A DNA stretch of 64,000 bases from Hymenolepis diminuta. Its lineage: Eukaryota; Platyhelminthes; Cestoda; Cyclophyllidea; Hymenolepididae. The translations under genes and the position numbers were made by a program. This document shows positions 63,908 through 64,000 of the stretch, one piece after another. Position 1 is the stretch's first letter. Each line of letters opens with the position of its first letter. The stretch lies in NCBI GenBank assembly GCA_900708905.1, contig CAADRB010000012.1, positions 1,901,257 to 1,965,256 on the forward strand. Reading direction: 5' to 3'. The notes below the pieces were generated by a model that searched no databases, had not been told where the DNA came from, and saw only the letters and a list, made by a program, of their open reading frames with translations.

Positions 63908-64000
63908 CTGAAATGCAAATATTGATTAATATCTTGCAGTTATGAGAAGCCAATTAAAGGAAAATTTTCCTATTATGAAATCACTTTACAGGATTCGGAT

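Noticed and set aside
1..64000. Bacterial-type systems: operons, CRISPR arrays, ribosome-binding sites
   Set aside because: The window is animal nuclear DNA with spliced genes; no regularly spaced repeats or gene clusters of that kind were seen.

Overview
The window is eukaryotic and metazoan. Its genes are interrupted by GT-AG introns, the non-coding DNA is very AT-rich, and old transposon copies are common. The conserved proteins found (Par-3, IFT74, coatomer beta' and a probable ICA1-type protein) are animal genes. A compact, AT-rich, transposon-littered genome mixing 39-80 bp introns with introns of about 10 kb would suit a parasitic flatworm (trematode or cestode). That is inference; nothing in the sequence fixes the species.

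Layout. From the left edge to 50627, minus strand, lies the 5' half of one very large gene whose first exons encode the N-terminal oligomerisation (CR1) domain of Par-3/Bazooka. Seven exons (50627 down to 2242) give about 543 codons spread over about 48 kb; the PDZ domains must lie beyond the left edge. Its introns hold a dead mariner element (8477-9764) with recognisable terminal repeats and TA target sites, an inverted pair of about 215 bp repeats (3773-3985 / 6080-6298), the 3' end of a LINE (27955-28330), a tRNA-derived SINE (29590-29735), a frameshifted intronless reading frame of unknown identity (36478-37090), and a worn repeat family (38.2, 39.1, 44.8 and 45.2 kb).

From 53519 to 56556, plus strand, is a complete seven-exon IFT74 gene (595 aa), transcribed divergently from Par-3. 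Its introns are 39, 44, 66, 78, 486 and 537 bp. From 60234 to 60703, plus strand, are the first two exons of COPB2 (coatomer beta'). No third exon is visible before a minus-strand gene starts at 63298. That gene shows its last two exons (63907-63806 and 63396-63298) and probably the edge of a third; its C-terminus looks like the ICA1/ICA69 family. Two direct copies of an LTR-like 305 bp repeat (57418-57722 and 63469-63772) bracket the COPB2 fragment, and the second copy lies in the last intron of the ICA1-like gene.

Functionally the genes are unrelated housekeeping, cell-polarity and trafficking genes: Par-3 organises apical-basal polarity, IFT74 is an IFT-B cilium-transport subunit, COPB2 is a Golgi COPI coat subunit, and ICA1-type proteins are BAR-domain Golgi and secretory-granule proteins. 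The most unusual points are a roughly 57-residue insertion inside the Par-3 CR1 domain, a 39-bp intron in IFT74, the repeat-bracketed truncated or nested COPB2, and a two-copy tRNA-derived SINE family. I found no clear new multi-gene system.
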